Shown: piece after piece, positions 31,253-40,223 of the stretch
Position numbering within the stretch: position 1 is the stretch's first letter
Layout: each line of letters begins with the position of its first letter
Assembly (NCBI RefSeq): GCF_000012505.1
Contig: NC_007513.1
Span: forward strand, 1,674,001-1,738,000
Source: Synechococcus sp. CC9902
GTDB taxonomy: Bacteria; Cyanobacteriota; Cyanobacteriia; PCC-6307; Cyanobiaceae
DNA: 64,000 nucleotides
Direction: 5' to 3'
Program-made: the position numbers and the translations under genes
Notes under the pieces: model-generated
The model's database searches: none
Told to the model about the DNA's origin: nothing
What the model saw: the letters and a program-made list of their open reading frames with translations, nothing else

Positions 31253-32443
31253 TCACTCATCCAAAGCATCCATCAGTCGCTGGGCCGCCAGTTCGAGTTC
31301 CTCAACGGGTCGCACCAATGCCATCCGCAACCAATCGCGACCCGCGGTGCCAAAACCAGACCCTGGAGTTAGGGCAACACCACTGCGCTGCAGTAATTCC
31401 GACGCAGTTTGTTCATCAGACCAACCGCGGGCCAGGGCCGCAGCAGGCAAAGGCATCCAGAGATACATGGCCATATCTGGAGTGGCGACGTTCCAACCCC
31501 GATTGGAGAGCGAATCCACAACACGATCCCGACGCTCCCGAAAAATTGGATGCAACTGTGCTGGCCAATGCGCAAACTCTTGCAAAGCCTGAATTCCTCC
31601 CTGCTGCAAGGCGAGCGACTGATTGAAATCAATGACGGCCTTTGTTTGCCGTAACGCTGCAATGAGCGGTGCCGCTCCGACGGCAAAACCGAGACGAAAA
31701 CCGCCGAGGCACCACCCCTTCGACAAGGAGAAGAATTCAATGCCCCAGTCCCTCCATCCGCTGGCCTGCAACAAGGTCGGAGCCACGCCGTCGAGGGCAA
31801 GATCCACATAGGGATTGTCGTGAGCAATCACGAGCTGATGCCGCGTCCCCAACCCCATGATTCGATTCAAATCCTCTTGATCGCCCACGCGAGCGGTTGG
31901 ATTGTGGGGATAACCAAGCACAAACAACTTCAACTGATCCCACTGCGACGCTCGAATGCGTTGCAAATCTGGTCGCCAGTTGTGTTCCTGTGAGAGAGGA
32001 AGCTTCTGAACCGCCGCACCCGCCAGGTGAAGTCCCCCTGAATGCGATGGATAACAGGGATCAAGATGCAGGGCCGCATCTCCATGGTCCAGAACGGCAA
32101 GAGGAAGATGAGCCGTGCCTTCCTGAGAACCCACGAGGAGTTGAACTTCTCTGTCGGGGTCGACGACAACTCCAAAACGCTGCCGGCACCAATCAGCAAC
32201 AGCTCGATGAAAGGGCTTGACCCCTGCCTGCAGGCAGTAACTCGTACTGGAGGGCTGAAGAACAGCTGTGGCTATCGACTGCAGTACCTCTTTTGGTGGA
32301 GCGAGATCGGAAGATCCAATGGAAAGATCAACCAGAGCTGGGCCGCCCCTCTGTGAGGTTGTCTCTCTGTACGTCTGCTTGGCAGCATCGCTTCGAGCGA
32401 AGACACCACTGCCAAGTGCACTTAACCGTTTAGAGATTGGCAT
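31253..32443 (-). CDS. Class I/II aminotransferase (DapL/AlaA-like), PLP-dependent
   Basis: 396-aa fold-type I aminotransferase. Features: SIGSSDLAPP near the N-terminus, GSQEGTAHLPLAVLDHGDAAL, NPTARV near 190, DNPYVDL near 220 and the PLP lysine in SLSKGWCLGGFRLGF near 255. It resembles LL-diaminopimelate/succinyl-DAP aminotransferases, but substrate assignment needs phylogeny. ATG 32443 overlaps the thioredoxin gene's end by 14 bases, so the two are probably co-translated. Confidence 0.82.
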   Translation of the reverse strand: MPISKRLSALGSGVFARSDAAKQTYRETTSQRGGPALVDLSIGSSDLAPPKEVLQSIATAVLQPSSTSYCLQAGVKPFHRAVADWCRQRFGVVVDPDREVQLLVGSQEGTAHLPLAVLDHGDAALHLDPCYPSHSGGLHLAGAAVQKLPLSQEHNWRPDLQRIRASQWDQLKLFVLGYPHNPTARVGDQEDLNRIMGLGTRHQLVIAHDNPYVDLALDGVAPTLLQASGWRDWGIEFFSLSKGWCLGGFRLGFAVGAAPLIAALRQTKAVIDFNQSLALQQGGIQALQEFAHWPAQLHPIFRERRDRVVDSLSNRGWNVATPDMAMYLWMPLPAAALARGWSDEQTASELLQRSGVALTPGSGFGTAGRDWLRMALVRPVEELELAAQRLMDALDE

Positions 32444-32756
32444 CCAGGAAGGCTTGAAGTTGGGGCTTAGCGATCGCCCCTTCGTGCCGCGCCACCAGCT
32501 CCCCATCACGGAACAGAATCAACGTGGGAATCCCCTGAACCTGGTACGCATCTCGCGTTGAGGGATTTCCATCAACCTCGATCTTTCCCACCCTCAGCTG
32601 GTCGCCATAGGTTTCCGCCGCCCAAGTCATCAAGGGAGCGATCAGACGACAAGGGCCACACCAGGGGGCCCAAAAATCCACCAACACGGTGCCGGAAGCT
32701 TTCAACACCTCCGTTTCAAAACCGGCATCCGTGAAATCAACAACTGAGGGCGCCAA
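32430..32756 (-). CDS. trxA: Thioredoxin
   Basis: 108-aa thiol-disulfide reductant with the active site WCGPC at residues 32-36 in VDFWAPWCGPCRLIAPLM, the cis-Pro motif QGIPTLILF near 76 and the usual single-domain length. The only start that gives the full N-terminal strand is TTG at 32756, a rare start. It overlaps the aminotransferase gene by 14 bases. Confidence 0.93.
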   Translation of the reverse strand: MAPSVVDFTDAGFETEVLKASGTVLVDFWAPWCGPCRLIAPLMTWAAETYGDQLRVGKIEVDGNPSTRDAYQVQGIPTLILFRDGELVARHEGAIAKPQLQAFLDANL

Positions 32757-32811
32757 GACAATTCAGTGACTCAACCAATGTTATGGAGCTCCCCAGAAAA
32801 AACCGTGCAAA

Positions 32812-33585
32812 TCAAAGCTTGTCGATGGAACGCTTCAGATCCTCGAGGTCAGCGTCGACTTCTTCCACTTGCACCGGCTTGACCTGGTCTGAAGCCTCCG
32901 CCGCTGGGAGTGCTACCGCCTCCGGACCACCTTTGAGTTGGTTTCGCAGAGCTTCCAGATCGTCATCCACATCATTGCCACCCTCTAAGGCTGCGAATTG
33001 ACTCTCGAGATCCGTTCCCGCCAACTCGGCGGCAGCTTGCCCTGTGGCCTCCATTGCCTCGACTTTTTCCTCCATCCGCTCAAAGGCAGCCATGGCTGAA
33101 TTGGTGCCGATGCTTCCAACTGCACTTTGAAGTTGCTGCTGGGCCTGAGCCGCCTGAGCACGAGCCTTGAGCATGTCTTTTTTGGTCTTGGCCTCGGCAA
33201 TTTTTCCCTCCAAAGCCACCAGACTTTTTTTGAGCGTGTCCACTTGACCCACTTGGGACTGGACTTGGGCTCCCAGGGATGTCGCCGTTTCTTGGAACGT
33301 CTTACGGCGGGTTAGCGCCTCACGCGCTAGGTCTTCTTCACCTTTTTTCAAGGCAAGCTCAGCCCGCTCGTACCACGTTTTCGCTTGGGCTTCAGCCTGT
33401 TCCGATTGGTTACTGAGACGCTTCTGGCTCGCGATCGCCAACGCAACCGCTTGGCGCAATTTGACCAAATCGGACTGCATGTCCGCGACCGACTGATCCA
33501 GGATCTTGACCGGATCCTCCATGCCACTGACAGCAGCGTTGGCATTGGCACGAACCAGTCGGCTCAGCCGATTGAAGAAACCCAT
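32812..33585 (-). CDS. vipp1: Membrane-associated PspA/IM30 protein (Vipp1)
   Basis: 257 aa, almost all coiled coil, with the N-terminal amphipathic helix MGFFNRLSRLVRANANAAV that binds membranes, then LDQSVADMQSDLVKLRQAVALAIASQKRL. In cyanobacteria this ESCRT-III-like protein supports thylakoid biogenesis and membrane repair. The C-terminal tail is acidic and Pro/Ala-rich (about 205-257), consistent with the Vipp1 extension. ATG 33585 sets the canonical MGFFNRLSR start; the longer frame is not needed. Confidence 0.92.
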   Translation of the reverse strand: MGFFNRLSRLVRANANAAVSGMEDPVKILDQSVADMQSDLVKLRQAVALAIASQKRLSNQSEQAEAQAKTWYERAELALKKGEEDLAREALTRRKTFQETATSLGAQVQSQVGQVDTLKKSLVALEGKIAEAKTKKDMLKARAQAAQAQQQLQSAVGSIGTNSAMAAFERMEEKVEAMEATGQAAAELAGTDLESQFAALEGGNDVDDDLEALRNQLKGGPEAVALPAAEASDQVKPVQVEEVDADLEDLKRSIDKL

Positions 33586-33651
33586 TGCGAGAAGAAGGAT
33601 CCGGCTGGAGATTAGCGAGATCTGAAGCATTTCTCTGCCTAAGGTCTTGGG

Positions 33652-34218
33652 ATGGCAGTGGCTCCCGATTCCCAGCGTCGACGTCTTCCTGGCCTGGAGT
33701 TGCTCCAGGCGCCCCAGAGAAAGAGCCCTGAGCAACTCAAAAATTGCCTTGGTTCACTGCAGCGGGACTGGCGTCGTGATGACCATCTAGCGGCCCTTTG
33801 GCAAGACTGGCCATCGATTGCTGGAGAGCGCCTCGCACCCCATTGCAGGCCCCTGGCACTCCAGCGCGGCATCCTCACCGTCGGCGCCAGTCATCCTCAA
33901 TGGCGACAGGCTCTTCTCTACAACCGCCCCCAGCTCCTGAGCGCACTCACCAGAGCTGGCCATGCCATTCGGGACTTGCGTATCCAACAACATCACGCCA
34001 TCGCTTCGCCTCAACTTGAAGACGAAGCCACCATTTGGGCGCGACACCCGAGCCGAATCGATGTCCACGGAATGGGGACATGCCCCAGTTGCCAGAGACC
34101 GGCTCCGAATGGAGAAATCAAGTTATGGGAGCACTGCGGGTTTTGCCACCGTCAAAAGCTCGCTGAGCAACTCTCAGAGCCCCTGGATCCCGATCAAAAT
34201 CGCTCGGGTCTGGGCTGA
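33652..34218 (+). CDS. DUF721 (DciA-like) protein with C-terminal zinc-ribbon-like Cys pairs
   Basis: 188 aa. Residues 25-120 match the DUF721/DciA layout: LGSLQRDWRRDDHLAALWQDWPSIAGERLAPHCRPLALQRGILTVGASHPQWRQALLYNRPQLL. DciA proteins load the replicative helicase DnaB in many bacteria. Residues 143-170 add a Cys-x2-Cys ... Cys-x2-Cys set (CPSCQRPAP and HCGFC) that could bind zinc. Convergent with the ArnT-like gene, overlapping 25 bases. A replication role here is inferred from the family. Confidence 0.8.
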   Translation: MAVAPDSQRRRLPGLELLQAPQRKSPEQLKNCLGSLQRDWRRDDHLAALWQDWPSIAGERLAPHCRPLALQRGILTVGASHPQWRQALLYNRPQLLSALTRAGHAIRDLRIQQHHAIASPQLEDEATIWARHPSRIDVHGMGTCPSCQRPAPNGEIKLWEHCGFCHRQKLAEQLSEPLDPDQNRSGLG

Positions 34219-36005
34219 CGCCAGTCCGGCCTAACTCCATTGACTTTCAACGCATCAGCTCGCTGTTCCAAACGCTTCCGATCAACCCGCCAGAGGTTGT
34301 AGATCCCAAAACGACCGAGATCAATCGGGCTAAGACCAAGCCAATGGTCTTGAGAAGACGTCCCTCGATCGATAGCAATCAAAACGGTGTCGGAGGCCTC
34401 CTTCGTTCCAAGGGGATGCCCAACCCAGCCACGGCGTTGTTCATTGGCCAATCGATCCGCCAGGTTCACCAAGGCCCCGTCGGAACGCCCCTCAAAAACA
34501 ATCACTTGGCCTGTATAAAAATGCAGTGATGGCTTCATGGCACCAACCATCGCCAAGGGTTCGCCTGGACGGTGTTGCGTCTTCATCTGGTCCGCAACTT
34601 GCCTCACCGGAACCTGACGAAGTTGATCCGCCAGTTCCGCGATCGGAATTAAAGCGCTGATATGAAACAACAGCAAAGGAATTTGCATACTGAGCAAGCC
34701 GATCGCTGCCGATTTGCGCTGGATCAACACCACAGCGCTCAACACCGCCGCGACACTGAACCAGAACGCTGCTCGCCAAACCAAACCGCTGCCCAAGAGG
34801 TCGGAAGCAAGGCTGGGCATCTCGGGATCACGAATCCAAACAACCCACACCGGTGACAACCAAAAAATGACGGCCAAGCAAGCCACCAATCCAATCGAGG
34901 CGCCCCAAGCCCAACGTTGCAGACGGTCTCGACGTGTTGTCGCCAGTGCGATCAGAAGCGCCGCTGCTGGAGTTGCCGGCAACCAGTAACTCGGAAGTTT
35001 GGTGGCTGCTGCCGTAAACAACAACAAAACGGACACCAACCAACAGGACGCAAATTGCTGAAGTGAATGTTCAGAAGGCACACGCCATCGCGGCACTCGA
35101 GCCAACCCAAGCAACAGCAAGGGAGTAAAAGGCAACGCCGCCACCACCATCACCGGCCCGAAAAACCACCACGGCTGGAGATGGTCATTCACAACCGAGG
35201 TAAAGCGCTGGAGGTTGTGATATCCAAAAAAGCTGTCCCAGAAGGCTTGTCCCTCGACCCAAAGTTCAAGCGCGTACCAAGGAAGACTGATCAGGGCTGT
35301 GATCAACAAACCTGGCAGCGGACGCAAGCGCCTCCAAGGAGTTTGCAGATCGCGTCGTAAAGCACTGAACAAAAGCAACGCCAAACCAGACAACACAACG
35401 GCCACAGGTCCTTTCACCAGCACGGCGAGCCCAAGAACAATCCATGCAGGCCACCAGGACTCATGGATTGGATCGGCAAACCGTCTCCACTGCAACAGCA
35501 AGCTGATCCCCAGCAATCCACACAACAACGAATCACTAACGGCCGTCCGACTCCACACCAAGACAAGGGGGGACAACCCGAAGGCAAGGGCTGAGATCAC
35601 AGCTGTTGCCCTTGGCCGCTCATCATCTGGCTGAGGCCAACGCAGCAGGGTGTCCGCAAGGGTGACCATCAGCGCGATCGAAGCCAGGGCCGATGGCAAC
35701 CGCGCAGCCCAACTCCCCAGCGGATCCCAGACATCACGCATTGGCAAGGAATAGCCAAGCCCCATCAGCCAATACACAAGAGGCGGCTTGTCGTATCGCG
35801 GCAAACCATTCACTCGTGGGGTCAGCCAATCACCCGTTTCAGCCATGGCACGTCCAGCCGCAGCAAACAAAGGCGGCGTCTCGTCCATCACCCCAGTCGC
35901 ACCAAGGCCCCACAGGGTGATCAACACCCCAAGAGCAAGCACGAGCGCAAGGACCTGTCGTCGCTGGCGGCAGGACACAGTCACCGGCAAGGCCCTTCCA
36001 TGCAT
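34194..36005 (-). CDS. ArnT/PMT-type lipid-linked glycosyltransferase (GT-C)
   Basis: 603-aa integral membrane protein with about 12 helices. The N-terminal periplasmic loop carries the typical DETPPLFAAAGRAMAETGDWLTPRVNGLPRYDKPPLVYWLMG pattern (acidic catalytic pair and KPPL). The C-terminal periplasmic domain holds YTGQVIVFEGRSDGALVNLADRL. Such enzymes move a sugar from a polyprenyl phosphate donor onto lipids or proteins. It starts one base past the stop of the upstream GT4 gene, so they are likely one operon for envelope glycan synthesis. Confidence 0.88.
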   Translation of the reverse strand: MHGRALPVTVSCRQRRQVLALVLALGVLITLWGLGATGVMDETPPLFAAAGRAMAETGDWLTPRVNGLPRYDKPPLVYWLMGLGYSLPMRDVWDPLGSWAARLPSALASIALMVTLADTLLRWPQPDDERPRATAVISALAFGLSPLVLVWSRTAVSDSLLCGLLGISLLLQWRRFADPIHESWWPAWIVLGLAVLVKGPVAVVLSGLALLLFSALRRDLQTPWRRLRPLPGLLITALISLPWYALELWVEGQAFWDSFFGYHNLQRFTSVVNDHLQPWWFFGPVMVVAALPFTPLLLLGLARVPRWRVPSEHSLQQFASCWLVSVLLLFTAAATKLPSYWLPATPAAALLIALATTRRDRLQRWAWGASIGLVACLAVIFWLSPVWVVWIRDPEMPSLASDLLGSGLVWRAAFWFSVAAVLSAVVLIQRKSAAIGLLSMQIPLLLFHISALIPIAELADQLRQVPVRQVADQMKTQHRPGEPLAMVGAMKPSLHFYTGQVIVFEGRSDGALVNLADRLANEQRRGWVGHPLGTKEASDTVLIAIDRGTSSQDHWLGLSPIDLGRFGIYNLWRVDRKRLEQRADALKVNGVRPDWRQPRPERF

Positions 36006-37106
36006 CTAACTGATGCTGACATCTGCCTCCAATCCATCACGAATCCAGGCGTCCACCCGAGCGCTGAAGACCTCGCATGTGGCATTCCTTTCCGCCCACG
36101 CTCGACATTGAAAACGGTCAATTTGATCGACATGACGCAACGCTGTCACGAGCGCTTGCACGTCGTCTGGCGGCACTAGCCAACCGGTTTCACCAGAGAT
36201 GACGAGCTCCCCAGGTCCGCCGCGGTCATAGGCCACCACTGGGACTCCACAGGCCAAAGCCTCCACCACCACATTCCCGTATGCCTCGTTCCACTTGGGT
36301 GTATTGATTAGGGCACGGCAGGAACCCAACTGCTGCTGCAACGCATGGGTGGGCTGAAATCCCCTCCACTGGATCGTTCCAGACGGAACCATCGCTTCTA
36401 CAGCAGCGGCGTAGGCAGGGTCTTCGCGCAAGCCCCACACCAGCAGCGACTCGCCAAGAGCAGCGGCGGCGCGAGCCGCATCCTCCAATCCTTTTTCTGG
36501 AGCGATGCGCCCGGCCCAGCCCAAGGGGCCATCACAGGACGGTTGCAAGGAGTAACGGCTGAGATCAAACCCATTCCCTACCACTCTTGCGGTTCCAGGA
36601 AGCTGAAAATCTGCAGCTTGACGGTGGGTATGAAAGGCCAATCGTTGGGGGTGACTGGAGGCCACAGATTCAATGGCCTCACGCATCACGTGGGCCACAT
36701 CCCCCATGCTGATCAAATGAAAAAGGCGGGGTTGAACCCAAGGCGTGAGCCAAAGCGGAAGCCAGTCGTAACCGCAGTTGATCACTGCATCCGCACTCGT
36801 CCCATGGTGTAAAGCCGCCTCCCACAACGCTGGCAACAACCCATTCCTTGGAATCGAAACCGGAGCATCGGGATCAGCGTGCTGCCAGCTGGGTTGATCA
36901 ACACCCTCCACCTCCACCAGGGTCGCGCCGGTGCATCCGGAAGGGAGCGTCGATCCCTTGGCTGAAACGAGGGTTACACGATGGTTTTGACGCACCAATC
37001 CCTGGATCAGCGAGGCAAGAGTGAGTTCCACGCCCCCTCCGCGGCCACTCCCAAGAGCACCGATGGGGGTATTCACCAGCACAAGCTGAAGGGAACGCAC
37101 AGGCAT
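36006..37106 (-). CDS. Glycosyltransferase family 4 (GT-B) protein
   Basis: 366 aa. N-terminal GSGRGGGVELTLASLIQGLVRQNH acceptor half; C-terminal GWAGRIAPEKGLEDAARAAAAL and the donor-site EX7E motif in NEAYGNVVVEALACGVPVVAYDRGGPGELV near 285. Retaining sugar transferase of the cytosolic face. Its stop directly abuts the ArnT-like start, and the transporter gene lies 9 bases upstream. Confidence 0.88.
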   Translation of the reverse strand: MPVRSLQLVLVNTPIGALGSGRGGGVELTLASLIQGLVRQNHRVTLVSAKGSTLPSGCTGATLVEVEGVDQPSWQHADPDAPVSIPRNGLLPALWEAALHHGTSADAVINCGYDWLPLWLTPWVQPRLFHLISMGDVAHVMREAIESVASSHPQRLAFHTHRQAADFQLPGTARVVGNGFDLSRYSLQPSCDGPLGWAGRIAPEKGLEDAARAAAALGESLLVWGLREDPAYAAAVEAMVPSGTIQWRGFQPTHALQQQLGSCRALINTPKWNEAYGNVVVEALACGVPVVAYDRGGPGELVISGETGWLVPPDDVQALVTALRHVDQIDRFQCRAWAERNATCEVFSARVDAWIRDGLEADVSIS

Positions 37107-37115
37107 CGAAACCGT

Positions 37116-38084
37116 TTAAGAGGAAAGTTCGGGAGTGGGTTCCCACAGCCGGCGACGCTGACTCACGCAGATCACCGACAACAAGACCAACATCACGCCG
37201 ACCCACTGCAATGGATCCAAACGCTCGTCCAACAGCCAGCCGCCCGTCGCCAAGGCAAAAACCGGCGTCAAGAATCCCAAGCTGCTGAAGCTTGTGAGGT
37301 CTCGGCGATTGGCAAACCAAAAAAAGAGCCCATAGGCCAAAGCACTGCCCAACAAACTTGCAAATCCCATCCGGCCCCAGTCGGCAACAGACCATCCGAT
37401 GGGCTCTACACCATTTTCAAAGCCGAATAAAAGGAGCAAAGGAATCCCTCCCAAGACCATGTGCCAAGCGGTTACGGCGACGGGATCACTGTGACGCGAT
37501 GCGAAGCGTATGAGAACAGTCCCGATGGCCATGGCGAGAGAGGCAAGCAACATCCAAACTTCGCCAGGCTGCAACAACTGCTGAACGGCTGGGGGATCAG
37601 CCAACAACCACCAATGGTTGAGAAATTCGCCAGGAACCCCGAGACAAAAAATTCCAGCTAAGCCAAGACCCAGGCCAACCCAGCCGACAGGGTTGATCAA
37701 CTCAGCAAATAACCCTCGCGCCAAGAGAGCCACAAGCAACGGCTGCGAATCGATCAAGACCGACCCGAGGCCAGCACCGGTTCCATCCAGACCAATGGCC
37801 AAAAGGCCTTGAAACAAGCAGGCATCCACCACAGTGAATAGGGCAAACCAGCCCCAATCGCGGCCATCAATCCAGACGGATCGTCCCGTCCAAGCAACCC
37901 ACAACAGAAGAACCAAGCCCGCAGGGAAAAGCCGTAATCCCGCAACAAGCCATGGCCCACCTGTCGCCAAAAGCGGTGCCATCGCTGTCATGGCGGTGCC
38001 CCATAGAGCGAAGGGCAACACCATCAGCAACCAGAGCCAAATGGACGGCATGAAGAACGCTCGAAGGCCCCTTTTTAAGATCAT
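37116..38084 (-). CDS. EamA/DMT-family transporter
   Basis: 322 aa with ten hydrophobic helices in two repeats, each an EamA domain (LPFALWGTAMTAMAPLLATGGPWLVAGLRL in the first; RFASRHSDPVAVTAWHMVLGGIPLLLLFG in the second). Exporter of unknown metabolites. Start could be ATG 38084 (MILKRGL) or ATG 38051 (MPSIWLW); the first is shown because a weak CAGGT lies about 11 bases upstream. Divergent from sppA, whose start is 21 bases away. Confidence 0.85.
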   Translation of the reverse strand: MILKRGLRAFFMPSIWLWLLMVLPFALWGTAMTAMAPLLATGGPWLVAGLRLFPAGLVLLLWVAWTGRSVWIDGRDWGWFALFTVVDACLFQGLLAIGLDGTGAGLGSVLIDSQPLLVALLARGLFAELINPVGWVGLGLGLAGIFCLGVPGEFLNHWWLLADPPAVQQLLQPGEVWMLLASLAMAIGTVLIRFASRHSDPVAVTAWHMVLGGIPLLLLFGFENGVEPIGWSVADWGRMGFASLLGSALAYGLFFWFANRRDLTSFSSLGFLTPVFALATGGWLLDERLDPLQWVGVMLVLLSVICVSQRRRLWEPTPELSS

Positions 38085-38104
38085 GGTGTCTAGACCTGCG
38101 CGAC

Positions 38105-38917
38105 ATGATCTGGCCCCTCCGCCGAAAATCACACCGCCGAATGGCGCGCATTGTTGTGGAGGGACCGATTAACGGCGCCACACGACAGCGCGTTCTCAAG
38201 GCTCTACTGGAGGTGAAGCGGCGTGAATTCCCCGCACTTCTTCTACGAATTGACAGTCCTGGTGGCACGGTTGGCGATAGCCAGGAAATCCATGCGGCGC
38301 TGCTGAGACTGAGGGAAAAGGGCTGTCGCGTGGTGGCCAGCTTCGGCAATATTTCCGCTTCTGGCGGGGTCTACATCGGTGTGGGCGCGGAAAAAATTGT
38401 GTCAAATCCAGGCACGATTACCGGCTCGATTGGCGTGATCTTGCGGGGCAATGATCTGTCCCGCGTGTTTGAACGCATCGGCATTCGCTTTGACACCGTG
38501 AAGAGCGGGAAATTTAAAGACATCTTGTCCCCCGATCGAGCACTGAATCCTGAGGAACGCGCCCTCCTTCAAGGCTTAATCGACAGCAGCTACAGCCAAT
38601 TTGTGGGCGTTGTAGCGAAAGGGCGAAACCTCACCGAGGAGACGGTGAAAACCTTTGCAGACGGAAGAGTTTTCAGTGGAGAACAGGCGTTATCGCTTGG
38701 TCTAGTGGATGAACTAGGTGACGAAGACCATGCACTCCGTTTAGCCGCCCAGCTGGCAGACCTGGATCAAGACGACATTCGACCGATCACCCTGGGGAAA
38801 CCTCGCCGCAAAGTGAGCAACTTGCTACCGGGCTCTCAGCTGTTCAGCCAACTTCAGCAATGGCTAACGATGGAGCTCATGGGGAGTGGTCAGGTGCTTT
38901 GGCTGTATCGCCCATGA
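38105..38917 (+). CDS. sppA: Signal peptide peptidase SppA-type (S49)
   Basis: 270-aa short-form SppA. S49 motifs: LLLRIDSPGGTVGDSQEIHAAL near 55, the nucleophile Ser in NISASGGVYIGVGAEKIVSNPGTITGSIGV near 86, and Lys in VKSGKFKDILSPDR near 140. The usual N-terminal membrane anchor is missing: the N-terminus is only a short basic stretch (RRKSHRRM), so it may be peripheral or cytosolic. Its stop overlaps aroH by 4 bases. Confidence 0.88.
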   Translation: MIWPLRRKSHRRMARIVVEGPINGATRQRVLKALLEVKRREFPALLLRIDSPGGTVGDSQEIHAALLRLREKGCRVVASFGNISASGGVYIGVGAEKIVSNPGTITGSIGVILRGNDLSRVFERIGIRFDTVKSGKFKDILSPDRALNPEERALLQGLIDSSYSQFVGVVAKGRNLTEETVKTFADGRVFSGEQALSLGLVDELGDEDHALRLAAQLADLDQDDIRPITLGKPRRKVSNLLPGSQLFSQLQQWLTMELMGSGQVLWLYRP

Positions 38918-39297
38918 GCGACACCACACTGAAATTGGTCGGCCTTCGAGGAGCAACAACAAGCGCTGCCAACACCACAGCAGCCATTCAATCCGCCGTT
39001 CGCGACCTGATTGACGCCCTCGTCGAAGAGAACGACTTATCCCCTGAACAAATCGTTTCAGTGACGTTTTCAGTCACAGCCGATCTCGACGCCTGTTTCC
39101 CTGCAGCCATAGCCCGTCAACGTCCTGGCTGGGACGGCGTTGCCCTGTTGGATTGCCAGCAAATGGCCGTTCAAGGAGACCTTGAACGCTGCATCCGAGT
39201 CCTGGCTCACGCCTGGATGCCACCCACACGAGAGCCTAGACACCCCTATCGGAGCGAGGCTCAACGCTTACGCCCGGACAGATCTCGTTACAACTGA
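38914..39297 (+). CDS. aroH: Chorismate mutase, AroH type
   Basis: 127-aa monofunctional chorismate mutase of the trimeric Bacillus AroH class, making prephenate for Phe/Tyr. Visible: LRGATTSAANTTAAI (active-site Arg), VSVTFSVTADLDACFPAAIARQRPGW, and the C-terminal LAHAW region. ATGA overlap with sppA, although the two functions are unrelated. Confidence 0.93.
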   Translation: MSDTTLKLVGLRGATTSAANTTAAIQSAVRDLIDALVEENDLSPEQIVSVTFSVTADLDACFPAAIARQRPGWDGVALLDCQQMAVQGDLERCIRVLAHAWMPPTREPRHPYRSEAQRLRPDRSRYN

Positions 39298-39375
39298 CAG
39301 ATGAGACGCCGACCCCTAAAGGCGTCGCCCTGTGGCTGGACTCAGGAGAATTAGAGAAATACAAAGCGTTACCCC

Positions 39376-39951
39376 ATGCCCCGTTCGCTTCTGCAACGCC
39401 TCATGCCATGCGCAGCGACCGCGAGTGCACTGCTGGTTGGAGCATGCCTGAGCAGCACCGCACCAACTCCATCAACCGCTCAAGGCACGTCGGGCCTTAT
39501 GGAGTTTCGGTGGGATAACAACGATGGTTACAAGAAGCTGTACTACTACCAAACCTCTGCGCTTCAGGACGACCGCGCCGATTGGTATCTCACCCTCCGA
39601 GAAAAAGATCGCAAGACAGCCATGCTCAAGTTGACGGTGACGGTGCCTGACTTTTTCGACGCCAAACTCAAACCAGAACGCATGTCCCTCTGCCGCACAT
39701 CTCGGGGCAGCATGATGAGTCGCTCAAAGTGCCTTGAAGAGGTTCCCGCCACCATCGAGGTGAATGAGGATCAAACAGCTATCGAAGTGTTCCCCGACCA
39801 GCCCGTGCCCATGGAGGGGGACTACTCGCTCCGCATCAAGCTGTTCAACCCCAAAGGGAAGCGGATGTATCAACTCAACGCCTTGATCCAAGCTCCTGGC
39901 GACGTCCCAATGTCTGGTTACGTCGGCAGTTGGCTGATCGACATGGACTGA
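39376..39951 (+). CDS. DUF2808-type secreted protein
   Basis: 191 aa. N-terminal signal peptide with a lipobox-like VGAC at residues 21-24, then a beta-rich domain: GLMEFRWDNNDGYKKLYYYQTS, KLTVTVPDFFDAKLKPERMSLCR and YSLRIKLFNPKGKRMYQLNALIQ, matching the cyanobacterial DUF2808 pattern. Probably surface-exposed in the periplasm; function unknown. Sits alone between aroH and rpmH. Confidence 0.75.
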   Translation: MPRSLLQRLMPCAATASALLVGACLSSTAPTPSTAQGTSGLMEFRWDNNDGYKKLYYYQTSALQDDRADWYLTLREKDRKTAMLKLTVTVPDFFDAKLKPERMSLCRTSRGSMMSRSKCLEEVPATIEVNEDQTAIEVFPDQPVPMEGDYSLRIKLFNPKGKRMYQLNALIQAPGDVPMSGYVGSWLIDMD

Positions 39952-39997
39952 CTGATAAAATCGTTAGCTCAGATCGGCCGGACGCCAAACAACCCAT

Positions 39998-40135
39998 ATG
40001 ACAAAGCGCACTCTCGGTGGAACAAGCCGTAAAAGAAAGCGGGTTTCAGGATTTCGTGTTCGCATGCGGTCCCATACCGGACGTCGGGTGATTCGCACCC
40101 GGCGGAAACGGGGACGGACTCGTCTAGCCGTTTAA
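39998..40135 (+). CDS. rpmH: 50S ribosomal protein L34
   Basis: 45 aa, highly basic, read directly from the bases: begins [20 protein letters not shown] and contains the L34 signature [20 protein letters not shown]. First gene of the usual rpmH-rnpA-yidC order. A structured 88-base gap separates it from rnpA. Confidence 0.97.
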   Translation: MTKRTLGGTSRKRKRVSGFRVRMRSHTGRRVIRTRRKRGRTRLAV

Positions 40136-40158
40136 TCCCAGCGACTGCCTGAGGGTTG

Positions 40159-40196
40159 ATGAGGTGTATGCGATGACTTCGCCTCATTCGAATGAG
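40159..40196 (+). promoter_or_regulatory. Mutually exclusive hairpins between rpmH and rnpA
   Basis: ATGAGGTG (40159-40166) can pair with CGCCTCAT (40180-40187). The same CTCAT can instead form the perfect stem CTCATTCGAATGAG (40183-40196). Only one can form at a time. The structure ends 27 bases before the rnpA start and could set the L34 to RnpA ratio. Confidence 0.4.
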
Positions 40197-40223
40197 CTTT
40201 ATCCATAGTTGGCTAGTTGGCTG

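Noticed and set aside
39305-39326. GACGCC/GGCGTC hairpin after aroH
   Set aside because: Stem of six with a ten-base loop and no T-run; too weak to call a terminator.
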